The notes below the pieces were generated by a model that was not told the DNA's origin, did no database searches, and saw only the letters and a program-made list of their open reading frames with translations. DNA of 64,000 nt, taken from contig NC_087062.1 of NCBI RefSeq assembly GCF_963678635.1, positions 27,428,833 through 27,492,832 on the forward strand, in the 5' to 3' direction. This stretch comes from Symsagittifera roscoffensis. Taxonomy: Eukaryota; Xenacoelomorpha; Acoela; Convolutidae. A program made the position numbers and the translations under genes. Positions within the stretch are counted from its first letter, which is position 1; the number at the start of each line of letters is the position of its first letter. This document shows positions 24,389 to 34,510 of this stretch, piece after piece.

Positions 24389-24599
24389 GTAGTCAGCAAA
24401 TTTGGTAGTAATACAGCCCTTATTGGTGTATAGTAGGTCATTTGAGGTCCAGTGTGATTATTTTGCACATAAATGTTTTCAAAAGGTTTTTGCAGCTCAA
24501 AAAAAACTGATATGAAGAACTTTTACTTTCCGTTTTTTTTTATTTTAAGTTTTCTCCAGAATTTACTGCGGTCACTCCTCGTTGTAATTATGATTTCCA

Positions 24600-25450
24600 T
24601 CTCTTTTATGAGACGTTTTTTCTCGGTGGGTTTGCGCGTATGGTTAATTTGAAATAGCTTGTGTTTTGTATTACAGCTTTTTTATGATATGCAGTTCTAT
24701 GGTTTTTTTTGGATCACAGACGAATTGGACTGTTTCATCGCTTGCAGCTGTATGCAAAATCATGTGAGTTGTTCATGTAAAAAAGATCATTTTGTTTCAT
24801 AAGCTCCAGTAGCGCATGTTTTGTTCAACGCAATAGTGATTTTCCCGCTGGGGCGTCCTTTATTCCAATTCTTTGCCGATAAATTTGTGCATTTAAGCTA
24901 TGAATTCTCTATTTCTTTGGAGCTCATTGTTTCTATTAGAAGAAGAATGTCATATTGTATAAGGTCATCTGTAAGCTTGGTAGTTCATCTGGTTCGTTCG
25001 ATTTTCCATAAGATGCGTGATAGGAATTTGCGTTCACCTTGTAGTCACGCTTTGTTTTTTATGCTCGTTGAGATAATTTTCACGGTTTTCTGTTGAGTGA
25101 TTTATTTCCGGTTCCTTTTTTAGCGCAATTCTCAGCTGAAAGGTTCCATTGATTCAATGCTCTCATTTTTGAAATTTGTAGCTGAAGTCTTAGATATCTC
25201 GACGACATGGGGTTTAACCGGGATCTAATTTGAGATTACGATTTTCTTTTGAAGTTCTTTTTGCAATTTTTCTTCGAGTTTGATAACTTTTAAAACAATT
25301 GATTGAAGCAATTTTTCTAGTTCTTCGAAGTTGGGAGTTTTCATTCCATTGATAGGCTGATGTAATCTCAAACAAAGTTTTTCTATGCTGTTTTTTCTGC
25401 TTTATTTTCTCATTGGCTGAGCTGTCTTTCACTTTGGTGACCTGTTCTGC
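24600..25450 (-). pseudogene. LINE endonuclease fragment with GDLN box deleted
   Basis: The minus strand reads SLAEQVTKVKDSSANEKIK (about 25440-25390), FEITSAYQWNENSQ (about 25370-25330), KLTDDLIQYDILLLIETMSS (about 24980-24915, in one frame here, unlike the copy at 16500) and PAGKITIALN (about 24860-24830). It then jumps from GTTCAACGCAA (24823) to GCGCATG (24815), skipping the GDLNCRLD box that other copies retain. Its deletion is thus the complement of the one at 17996-18470. Confidence 0.8.
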
Positions 25451-25508
25451 GAGATTGGAATTTGGTTTTTGGTTGCAATTTAATCGTGGTCGATGTTTAA
25501 TAGGTCAG

Positions 25509-25961
25509 TTAGGGTCCAGAGTACTTGTTCTTGGAATGAGAGATTTTCAAAACGTTTTTACAGAAAAAAAATGAATTCCTAAGTAGACAGCTCAAAAAAG
25601 TGTTGGGAGGATGGCTGTTCCTCTGTAGTTTTTTTGAATCGAAATTACTGCTTTTTTGTTTGTACAATAGCGTTGTATATGGCGTTTTCCAGTGTTTTTG
25701 GAGTATTTTCTTCAATTGGATGGCTTTGAAAAGTGACTGCATAATCTGAAATGTTATGTAAATTTTACATTTGAGGCGTTCTCCCGAGAGAGTATCTAAC
25801 CCGAAGGTTTTTTCTTTTTGTTTTCTTGAAAGCTTCTTTTTTTCATGGTCAGTTATGTTAGCGTGTAGGTAGATGGAGTAGTCTGCAAATTTGGTTGTAG
25901 TACAACCCTTTTCGGTGTATAATAGGTCATTTGAGGTCCAGTGTGAATATTTTGCGCACAA
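25509..25961 (-). pseudogene. LINE RT-entry fragment, longest surviving open run (150 codons)
   Basis: Residues about 26-40 read ADYSIYLHANITDHE, 52-64 TFGLDTLSGERLK, 77-82 LFKAIQ and 88-94 QKHWKTP, matching the RT entry motif (G.DG...E.LK ... LF ... P..WK). After residue 95 the frame passes through the CTAAGTAGACAGCTC junction (about 25580) into an unrelated linker block, so the C-terminal third of this ORF is a chimaera, not RT. It has no plausible start-site context. I interpret it as a chance open segment of a dead element. Confidence 0.8.
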
Positions 25962-26119
25962 AGATTTTGAAAATGTTTTTGTAGCTCAAACGGATTGACC
26001 TGACAAAACTTTATTTTCCAGTTTTACTATTGGTTAAAGTATTTTTTTCCAGAATTGATTCCAGTCATTCTCTGCTGTACTTATTAAATCCATCTCTTTT
26101 AGGAGTTTAAAGATCTAAT

Positions 26120-26580
26120 TCATGGTCAGTTATGTCGGCGTCTAGGTATACGGAGTAGTCTCTTATTTTTCGTTGTAATTCAATGTGATCGGTGTATAAT
26201 AGTTCATTTAGGGTCCAGTGTTATAGTTCTGGAGATAGGACTTTTTCAAAAAAATTTTGCAGTTCCAAGGTATTTACCTGACAAATACATTTTTTTGTTT
26301 CATTTTTTTGCTCAAAGTGTTTTCCACAATTTACTCCGGTAAGTCTCTGTTGTAATTATTATTTCCATTTCCTCTGTTTTTTTTTCGTATTTACGTTCTT
26401 TCTTTTCACCCATTCGTTTGAAAGTCGATTTCATCCAATGGAAGGAGGCGGTGTTTTCTAAGCTTGCGTATTTTGAAAGCGAATGGTATGTTTTTTCCCT
26501 TGGTTTACAAATCTGGTATTTTTCTTAATCAAACTAAGGATTTTCTTATTAATACTCACAAATAAAAAATCATTCTCCAA
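26120..26580 (-). pseudogene. LINE linker remnant (copy of 22390-22850)
   Basis: Repeats CAGTTATGTCGGCGTCTAGG at 26126 and the TTTACTCCGGTAAGTCTCTG stretch at about 26330-26350, encoding the minus-strand TETYRSKLWKTL motif. Differs from the copy 3.73 kb upstream by scattered bases and T-tract lengths. Confidence 0.7.
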
Positions 26581-26905
26581 TCTTGACAGCAGCAATGATT
26601 GAGTTTTGCAATTTTTTCAATCGTTTTCTGTCATGTGATGTTATCCATGCATGAAAGGTCGTGGACCGTCTCGAAACGGTTGTGCTTGAGATTTTTGTCT
26701 TTGTCGGAAGCTCTCTTGATATCGTCGTTCATCGTCTTCTGGGGTCTACCAAGCTTGGACCTACCTTAGGAGAAAAATAAAGATACATGGCTCTCCATGC
26801 GCGAATGTCAGTAGGTGTTAAACCTGTCAAAAGAATTGCCAATGTCTATTTACAATTTCATTGCTGATAGGTTCCAATTTAAACACTCTATACAGCGCTC
26901 CGGGT
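26580..26905 (-). pseudogene. LINE C-terminal domain remnant, second copy
   Basis: Same motifs as 22850-23175 at an offset of about 3,730: the GQVKR-like and GRPQKTMNDDI-like minus-strand residues lie near 26850-26810 and 26765-26715. Sequence differences include codon changes in the GRP.KR motif. Non-functional. Confidence 0.75.
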
Positions 26906-28060
26906 AATGTGAGGGTATTGAACGTTCATTCTCATGTGCCATCGGAACAGAAAACCGTCGATTTTCGATCTGAAGAAACGAATTCGATGCAGTGAAACTG
27001 ATCGAACGATACGTCAATTATGATGATTAGCGGCGTTATTAGGAGTAAAAACCGAATTAGTAAGGGTAAATTTTGATCGAAGTAATTTTTTTTTAAGTTT
27101 CAATTTGAATAAAGGCACGTGACAACTCAAAAACCAGAGAGACACTTTTTGCTGTAAAAAAAACGACGACATCTATAGAAAACGACGATACGAACGTGAA
27201 GAACAAACAATTGATTTTACAAGAAAACAAAACTTCTGAACTGTAATCTTTGTACAGTTACAATCGCTACAGAATGTATCCCACGGATCAGGAAAGCTGA
27301 ATGGAAGAACTGCTACACTTGGTAGCGAAGAAGCAGCTTCTTCGGCGAAGTGCTCGGAATCAGAAAGGTGTCTCGTTGAGCTGGAGAACTTGTGATTTAA
27401 ACAACTTTTTTTTAGCTTCCTGGAATGACTTGAATTGAAATTTCTGACATCTAATTTATTTTTTGGATTTTCAGAAGCTAGGAGTTGAGGGAAAGTCTCG
27501 ATCCATCTCCAAAGGATGGTGTGACTTTTTCTACTGTACAAAAACAATGGTTAAATAGTAACCTAATAGTAGCAGCGTACTAGCCCTGTTTTTAGGATAA
27601 CCTCGTGGTTTGCAGATACTGAGACCGAGCCATGAGCTCACTCGCGGTTCGGCTGATAGTTTTTGAACAGTACGAGTAATGACTTTGACGACCCGGTGTT
27701 ACAAAAACCACATTGAATTGGCTATGGCAGAGACTGTTAAAAGAACCTACAGCTCTATTTAGACGCTTGTCAAACGTTTTAGGATCCAACATCATGTTCT
27801 TACTAGACTCTGCGCTTTTCCTTTTGTTACTATTTCTTTTTTCTGCTAAATTTCAAAATTGTTTCTAAATTCCGCGTTTCATTTTTGAATATAAATGAAA
27901 AAATTAGCTTACATTGAAAAAGTGCTGAAATTATTTTAAAGTTGTGGCAATTACCCAAGTTAAGTTATGAGCCTTTTTTTCAAATGCCAAAACAAGTTGG
28001 TAGTATCTAGCACAAGCATGACAAAGACTTGTTTCAAATATATTTCTAATATATAGAAAA
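26906..28060. other. Unassigned sequence, second copy of 23176-24318
   Basis: No recognised motif. Contains overlapping minus-strand ORFs at 27173-27547 (124 codons; its counterpart in the first copy is broken by indels) and 27592-27795. Because the larger ORF is not preserved in the paired copy I do not call it a gene. Confidence 0.45.
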
Positions 28061-28465
28061 AACAAGAGTTCTCGTTTCAGGGAAAAACCCTGAATGCTCC
28101 GACTATCCATAAATTGTTCTCGAATAGCTTTTGGTTACTGAAATATTGGCAAGCTATGAATTTCAAGCCTAATATTAAAAACATTGTATAGATTCAATTT
28201 GACCGATTAGCCTGCCTCAATGAAATTTGGGACGCTTTTAAGGTGAGGGATATTTCGTCACGCATAAATACTGTGCCCTTGAAAGTTTCACAGCGCTCTT
28301 ATAGTCACGTTAGTCCATTAGTGAGTGATCGTTTCACGCTCCTCGTGAAGTCAGAAAATCCTGTAGGAGCGTGAGGAAGATTCTGGGACCACGAAGATCC
28401 AAGGACCAATCCCCGGTGAAATATTTGCCTTGCGTATATATGCCTTGATATCAAAGTTGGAACAA
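28061..28465 (-). mobile_element. Helentron-like non-autonomous element, ~405 bp
   Basis: The hairpin side starts AACAAGAGTTCTCGTTTCAGGGAAAAACCCTG (stem CAGGG/CCCTG, shown in two parts: AACAAGAGTTCTCG and CAGGGAAAAACCCTG), followed by AATGCTCCGACT. The opposite side ends ATCAAAGTTGGAACAA. The interior is shared only loosely with the 540-bp subfamily (GCCTCAATGAAATTTGG...GACGC and ACGCATAAATA), closer to the copies at 46256 and 57986. Strand is given in the orientation that puts the hairpin at the 3' end, as in known Helentrons. Confidence 0.65.
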
Positions 28466-28499
28466 AAATTGAATATAGTGAATGTTTTCTGGCTAAAGA

Positions 28500-29545
28500 T
28501 AACTGAAACTCATATTCTGTTTGTTCTACACAGTTGAGGTGCTCGACTTTTGTTTCGACATTGAAAGTCGGACAGGTGCAGTTTTGTGACTAAAATTCGG
28601 GGTCGAGAAGCAATTTTAAGCGAAGCACAAAACCGAAACATGCCAGCTTTCGGTCGAGAGAGTCGAAATATAGGGCAAGCCCAGTCTAAATAGACCAAAT
28701 TTAGATCGAGAAACTCAAAAAACTGGTCGAGTTGGTCAAAACGAGTGTCGAGCACACTCGAAACATGCCCGATTTTGGTCGAGAAATTCAAAACATACAT
28801 CGAGCACAGTCGATACGAAGGACTAGCACAGTCGAAACGTAGGTCGAGCACAGTCGAAGCATAGGTCGAGCACAGTCGGAAGATAAAACTGCACGTGCGC
28901 AACACACGGATTTTCAGTCGAGCGTGTGCAATTTTGCGACTAAAATTCCCCGGTCGAGAAGCAATATTAGGTCGAGCACAAAGTCGAAACATACCCAATT
29001 TTGACCAAGAGAGTCGAAACATAAGTCGAACGTCGAATGCAGCTTAAACATACTAAATTTTGGTCGAGAAAATCGAAAAATAGGTCGAGCATGGTCAAAA
29101 CATAGGTCGACCACAGTCAAAACAAAATTTGAGCACAGTCGAAACACACCCGATTTCGGTCCAAAAAGTCAAAACATACGTCGAGCACAACAGAAATATT
29201 GATCGAGAACAGTCGATACATAGGTCGAGCAAAGTTGCAGCATAGGTCAGACAGTCAAAACATGAGTCGAGCACAGTCGAAAACCAGGCCGAGCACAGTC
29301 GAAACATAAAACTGCGCGTGCTCGACACACGGATTTTCAGTCGAGCACGTGCAATTTTGTGACTGAAATTCCGCGGTCGAGAAGCAATTTTAAATCAGGG
29401 ACAAAGTCAAAATATAACCGATTTGTATCGAGAGAGTCAATTCATAGGTCGAACACAGTCTAAAAATACCAAATGTTGGTCAAAAAAGTCAGAACATAGG
29501 TCGAAACTAGTCGAAATTATGTCGAGCACAGTTGAAACAAGACTT
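28500..29545. repeat. Minisatellite, ~20-26 bp units of GTCGAGCACAGTCGAAACAT type
   Basis: Degenerate direct repeats with the core GGTCGAGCACAGTCGAAAC fill this stretch. A longer period is superposed: GTGCA.TTTTG.GACTAAAATTC followed by GGTCGAGAAGCAAT occurs near 28577, 28926 and 29348, so larger blocks of about 345-425 bp were also duplicated. Minus-strand ORFs here (FRLCST-like repeats) are a by-product of the repeat being free of stops in that frame. Confidence 0.9.
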
Positions 29546-29880
29546 GTCCGCATACATACATACATACATACATACATGCATACATACATACATACATACA
29601 TAAATACATACATACATACATACATACATACATACATACATACATACATACATACACACATACATACATACATACATACCTACATACATACATACATACA
29701 TACATACATACATACATACATACATACATACATACATACATACATACATACATACATACATACATACATACATACATACATACATACATACATACATACA
29801 TACATACATACATACATACATACATACATACATACATACATACATACATACATACATACATACCTACATGCATGCATGCA

Positions 29881-29911
<31 letters not shown>

Positions 29912-30062
29912 TTACATACACACATACATACATACATACATACATACATAGATACATACATACATACATATTTACATACACACATACATACATACATAGA
30001 TATATACAAACACAATTACATACATACATGAATACAAAATCATACAGATATGCATACACACA
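29546..30062. repeat. (CATA)n / (TACA)n microsatellite, ~500 bp
   Basis: Over 100 tetranucleotide units, nearly pure to about 29860 and interrupted afterwards by GCATGCATGC (29870), TTTACATACACAC (29911 and again 29971, an exact 60-bp period) and GATATATAC. It directly abuts the minisatellite, whose units contain ACATACAT-like ends, a likely seed. All ORFs reading MYVCMYVC or IHTYIHTY are artefacts of this repeat. Confidence 0.97.
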
Positions 30063-30585
30063 TTTATAGTGATGGTTTAAAATTAACATGTTTGGGGTAA
30101 GTAATTGGTGCATTTTCCAGTTTTTTGACTTTTTGCTTATTGGCGGCAAATTATACTCAAAATCATTTAAAGTTAGTTTGAGATCTGCTATGTGGTTATG
30201 ATTAGGCTATCAAACCCGCAAACTAATCTCTTTTTATTTTGTATTGAATGTAGCGGTGTGATTTTTTCTCTTTTTCAACAATTTCTCCAAAGCGATAAGT
30301 AAATCGGAGTCTGTAAAGGTCTTTCTATGATGGGTTTCCTCGGGGCTTCCTCCTGGTACACTTAGGGCTCCCTACTGATACAAAAAGCCGTGCTAATCTG
30401 GCTTTCGAAGACATTGATTAATCACTTAGCTCGGGTACTTTTTCCTCAAACAGGCAAAAGTTTACTTGATGACAGACTCAGCTTAAAATAAGCTCACATT
30501 TTTGTGATCTAGTGAGTTGACCTAAGCATTACACATCACATAGTTAGTCACGCCGACTGAGAAGGATCAAAGAAGTTTGGGAATA
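30063..30585. other. Unassigned spacer between repeat patches
   Basis: No gene or clear repeat. The stretch 30320-30440 has somewhat higher GC (TTTCCTCGGGGCTTCCTCCTGG) but no open frame with splice signals that I can defend. Confidence 0.4.
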
Positions 30586-30589
30586 GGTT

Positions 30590-30795
30590 TTTTGGTCGTC
30601 GAGAAATTCGAGACTGTCGAAACATACCCATTTTTGGACGAGAAATTCGAAACATATCTGAACTGAATCGAACAAATCCGAGCACTTTTTTGTTAGAGAG
30701 AGTCGGTAGAGAAAGCCATATATGGTAGAGAAAGTCGAAACACTTCAAAATTTGTTCGATTAAATCGAAACATAAATCGAGCACCTCGACCCGGG
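30590..30795. repeat. Outlying patch of the GTCGA minisatellite
   Basis: GTCGAGAAATTCGAGACTGTCG, GGACGAGAAATTCGAAACAT and AAATCGAAACATAAATCGAG repeat with the same core as 28500-29545, 1 kb away beyond the microsatellite and a unique spacer. It ends at GAGCACCTCGACCCGGG (about 30795). Confidence 0.8.
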
Positions 30796-30799
30796 TACA

Positions 30800-32410
30800 T
30801 TTTGACTATCTTTTTCTTCTCCATCGTAGATTTTTAATCATTTGAAGAGCATCCTTCAGTCCCGCCTCTAAAGCTCAAACTATACGGCGAGCATGTGGAT
30901 TCGTAAAGTGATTTGCCATAAATGGTTTTCCGCAGAAAAAAGACGTGTAATTTTTTTTCATCAGCATTGATGTTCTGAGCCAAAAAAAACATGATAACTT
31001 AATAATGAAAGGATATTCTAATCGCTTTTTCTGCAAAATCCATGCTCTGCTTCTGATAACGAATAAAGAGCAATCATACAAGACATTTTTTTTGAAGTGA
31101 CATGAATTGGAAAACTGTTCCAAGAAAACAGAATTTCCTATTCATAATTCAGAGAGTCCTCTGTTATCACTTTTTCTCAAGATATGCCAATAATCATGTC
31201 TGGCGAGTAAATATACTAAGTAGGCAATCGGTGCTAATTTATGCATCAAGGGCGGAGACTGGTTTATACCGACAGCTGGAGATGAATATTAGATTACATC
31301 TCAATGCCCTTGCTCTTATAGAAGTCTTATTTTATTACATTTAGCCATAGCAGTTCGCATTAAACAAATCTTCTTTCATTTTTAAAATATTTATAATCTC
31401 TTTTGAAAAATAGGTATGATTTTTCCAATGGCCAGCTTAAGTATCTTTTATTACTTTCATGTAGGCCGTATATGGTCTAGTCTACAAACTCCATTGAATA
31501 CTCGTCTTCAGTTTATTTTATAAAAAAGCCATTCAATTTTGTTTTCATCATGCTCAACTTCCTCCGAATAAGATTTATTCTGTTCTCCGAGTGAATGCTT
31601 CACGATTTTGACCATGACCATAAAAACTAAATTTCTAGCCCTCATCTGTGTACGTCTTTAAAAATAAGAATACCGCTTGCTTTTGCTTATGGTAGAAATA
31701 TTAAGTCTGTGCTGCCATGCGAAATATTTTCTTCGTTCGAAATCAGGAATTTGCAGACCTTGCTTAATTGATCGCAATGATTTTTAGGGTATCATTCAGT
31801 CTGCAAATAGTATAAGCTGATTAGAGCCATAAATGCTTCAATTTATAAAGCTACGGCTATTCAAACGTGGGTTACACCCTTTTCCTAATTTTTCTCTTTT
31901 CTTTTTCTCTTCAAATCCCTGCAGAATCATTTTCTCTGTTGAAAATTTCTCCATCAAGAAAGATCAAAGACTGCGCTTGTTTAATCCAGCTTGGCGTTTT
32001 CAAACCAAAATTATTCTAGTTTTTCATTACAATTACAAATCGCATTCCTTTCTATTGATTTTTTGTCGAAAAATTATTTTGGATAGTATCTACAAAACTG
32101 CTTTCATCTCTTAAAAACACTATTCTTCTCTAACAAAATTTACAGGTACGTTTAGACATAAACAGAAAATGGATACTATTAATTCCAAAATATCGCCTTT
32201 TTCCACTTTTCTGTTTTGTTATTCTTGGCAATAAAAATGGCTAAAAATCGATACCCGGTTGGATACATCTGAAACTATTAATTTCCCCTTTTTCGTTTTT
32301 TTTAAATAACCTAAATTTCATTGTGATAAATGATATAAAATTAAAAGATCAAAATCCCTTCAGGCATTATACAGTTGAAAAACAATGCATGCATAGGGGA
32401 ACTCCTAACT
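30800..32410. other. AT-rich stretch without supported genes
   Basis: Short overlapping ORFs occur on both strands (for example 30875-31123 minus and 31833-32114 plus) but none has recognisable motifs, codon bias or paired splice sites. I see no repeats shared with other parts of the window. Confidence 0.4.
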
Positions 32411-32414
32411 AGGT

Positions 32415-33115
32415 ACTAAAGGGGGCGGGGGTAGTTAACTAGCATTTAGGAAATTGTAGATCAGCAAAAATCAAAAGGCCAACTGGAAAAGAGCCCACAA
32501 ATCAGGAGAATAAAACGCATGATCCAATTTTTCCATCATTTTCAATGTATGCTTTCAACCAAATATGAAAATTGGGCCAAGTAGCTGGGGAATTATTATT
32601 TGCATTTACAGCAGCCCGCGAGAGAAGATCTGACACCGTGACCACCCAAACTGTCCTCAATCACTTGGTTCCCTCTGTAATAAATTTTCTCCATCAATTT
32701 TGAAACTATACAGAAATTTCAATCAGGTAACGAATTTAGACCAATTAGATGGAGAGCTAGTACTATTTACAGAAGCGCATTCGACCTCAGTCCCCTAAAT
32801 ATTTAAAGACATAAATTATCGCCAAACAGCCGGATAGTTTTCAAATAATTTTTCTATGGGCGCATTTGAGCTAATATGTACTTACTTTTAGATGGAGAGC
32901 GCGAAACATAGTAGCGCGAAAGTTTTAGTCAAAAACGTAGGCTATTTTTTGCTGAAAACCTTAAAAAAACTGCCCAAGAAACGGCGTTTTTGGACTGTCT
33001 TTTTTTGGCAAAATAGGGCCTTTATAGTGTTTTGGAAAAGCTCAGAAATCAATTCAGCCCGACATAAAACAATTGACAAAATGTTATAAACTTTTGGTAA
33101 AAATCCCGCCCCCTA
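32415..33115. mobile_element. Probable MITE related to those at 40362 and 43061
   Basis: Left end TACTAAAGGGGGCGGGGGTAG (GGGGGCGGGG at 32421-32430) and right end AAAATCCCGCCCCCTACGAG (CCCGCCCCCT at 33104-33113) are mutually inverted over GGGGGCGGG. The right subterminal region (TCAGAAATCAATTCAGCCCG... then ATGTTATAAACTTTTGGTAAAAATCC) aligns with that of the element at 43061-43460. The interior includes the plus-strand ORF 32892-33089, which I regard as incidental. Confidence 0.5.
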
Positions 33116-33970
33116 CGAGAAAATTGTGGAACGGCGTCTGACCATTTACCAACCGCATTACATGTTATCTTTTCCTAGAACTAATTCAGTGTCTTCTTTA
33201 CCAGAAAAAGTAATTGCAATTTTCAAGAAATAATTTAAGCGTGATTATTTTCCACACACGGCTGAATAATTTATTGTTGTTCAGATCAAATGAACTAGAC
33301 CATAAAACGCACCAGGTTGCCGCATTGCACTTTGACGCGACACTAAATCATTCCCCACCCTGGAGACTTTTCAATTAATTCGTTTTCCTCATTAATTCAC
33401 TGCCTGCTATGGTCGAAATGATCAAGTCCTTAATCTTTCTAACCTGTCATTAGTTTTTTACCGTTTAAAATTTTGTTTGTGTGGACCAATTATTTTCGAA
33501 GTTCGCCAATTGGACAAAACTTAAACAATTGCGCGACATTTGGACTTTGCGAACAAAAACATGAGCCAATGCTCAATGCCCTGATTTATCATGGTTGACT
33601 TTAAAAATTTTCATCGCCAATATGCAACTTACGCTAACTATCACAGCTTATGTTTTCCCCCAAAAAACATCACTTAAGGTACTGACCACTTAATTTCTCT
33701 GTAAGCTTTTATTAGATTTTTCTCAAATTGTTTTGGAGTTTCTCAGTGTGGCTTCTACCTGTTTGTCTATGTATTCGCTTCTCCTGAAAAATAGACACCG
33801 TGAGGAAAAACGTAGCAGAAAACTGAATTCGTAAGCGCATTTTCAAAGAGCAAAAAAACTTCTTGACTAATTTTTAGAAAAAAAAATTGTATTGATAAAA
33901 TAAATCAATCAAAATTTTTTTTTTGCTGTCTCAAATATGCACATATCATGGATGTTCATATCCAAACAAG
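33116..33970. other. AT-rich stretch without supported genes
   Basis: No recognisable gene or repeat. Low-complexity A/T runs at 33860-33930. Confidence 0.4.
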
Positions 33971-34510
33971 AACAAGACTGCTCGTATCAGGGTGAAGCCC
34001 TGAATGTTCCGACTGCCAATTAAGGTTTATGGAGCAGTAATAACATTTAAAAAAAAATTTAAAAAAAAGAAATAAAACTAAATGAAATTTTTTTTTCTTA
34101 AACTTGAATTTTTTAATGAAAATCATCCCCCCACACGCTATATAAAGTACAAAAGGATAGGTTTCGCTACTTGTAACAAATCAATTATGGCAAATAAGCT
34201 TCGTCAAACCAATTTGGAACGATTTCTAAGACGGATTAAATCTCGCTTACGCGTTAATAGCGCGAAATTTATCGCGCGTTAATTGTCCCAAATTGGCCAA
34301 AATGGCAATCTTTAAACACCCATAACTTTACAAAAAATGATCACAGGTGAAATATCTTTTCAAATTTGATCTCAAGACAACAATACCTTTCGAATGATAT
34401 AAAAAAATTCCGTCAAAAATGGCTAGTTAAAAAGTCGAAATTTGTCTGAAGAAAAAAAAACCCACCCGAGCACAAATATTCCGTTACTTTCGTACCGAAA
34501 GTCGGAACAA
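33971..34510 (-). mobile_element. Helentron-like non-autonomous element, 540-bp subfamily
   Basis: The plus strand reads AACAAGACTGCTCGTATCAG, then the GGGTGAAGCCC hairpin, then GAATGTTCCGACTGCC at the left, and TTTCGTACCGAAAGTCGGAACAA at the right (ends quoted in part). Internal landmarks shared with other full copies: CCCCACACGCTATATAAAG, CTTGTAACAAATCAATTATG, CCAATTTGGAACGATTTCTA, the inverted repeat TTAATAGCGCGAAATTTATC with GCGCGTTAA, ATGATCACAGGTGAAATATC, and AAAGTCGAAATTTGTCTGAA. No coding capacity. Immediate left flank TCCAAACAAG is also found at the left of the copy at 35740. Confidence 0.85.

Larger units (their letters stand above)
24390..28110. repeat. Third, diverged copy of the LINE-rich duplicated segment
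   Basis: Corresponds to 20993-24386. The offset is 3,397 at the start and about 3,731 at the end. The roughly 330-bp difference is explained by one internal swap: this copy carries 24816-25380, homologous to the endonuclease segment 16392-16960, where copy 2 has 21411-21645. Apart from that it is collinear with the preceding copy, with more point differences than between the 3,249-bp copies. Confidence 0.85.

Noticed and set aside
23860-27795. A 67-codon minus-strand ORF preserved in both duplicated copies
   Set aside because: Most base differences between the two copies change the amino acid, so the shared frame reflects recent duplication rather than selection.
28510-29328. Minus-strand ORFs rich in FRLCST/FDCARP repeats
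   Set aside because: Produced by the GTCGAGCACAGTCGAAAC minisatellite; overlapping frames, no splice context and no conserved start.
29423-30149. Long ORFs of MYVCMYVC and IHTYIHTY type on both strands (up to 210 codons)
   Set aside because: They are translations of the (CATA)n microsatellite, which has no stop in several frames; they are not genes.
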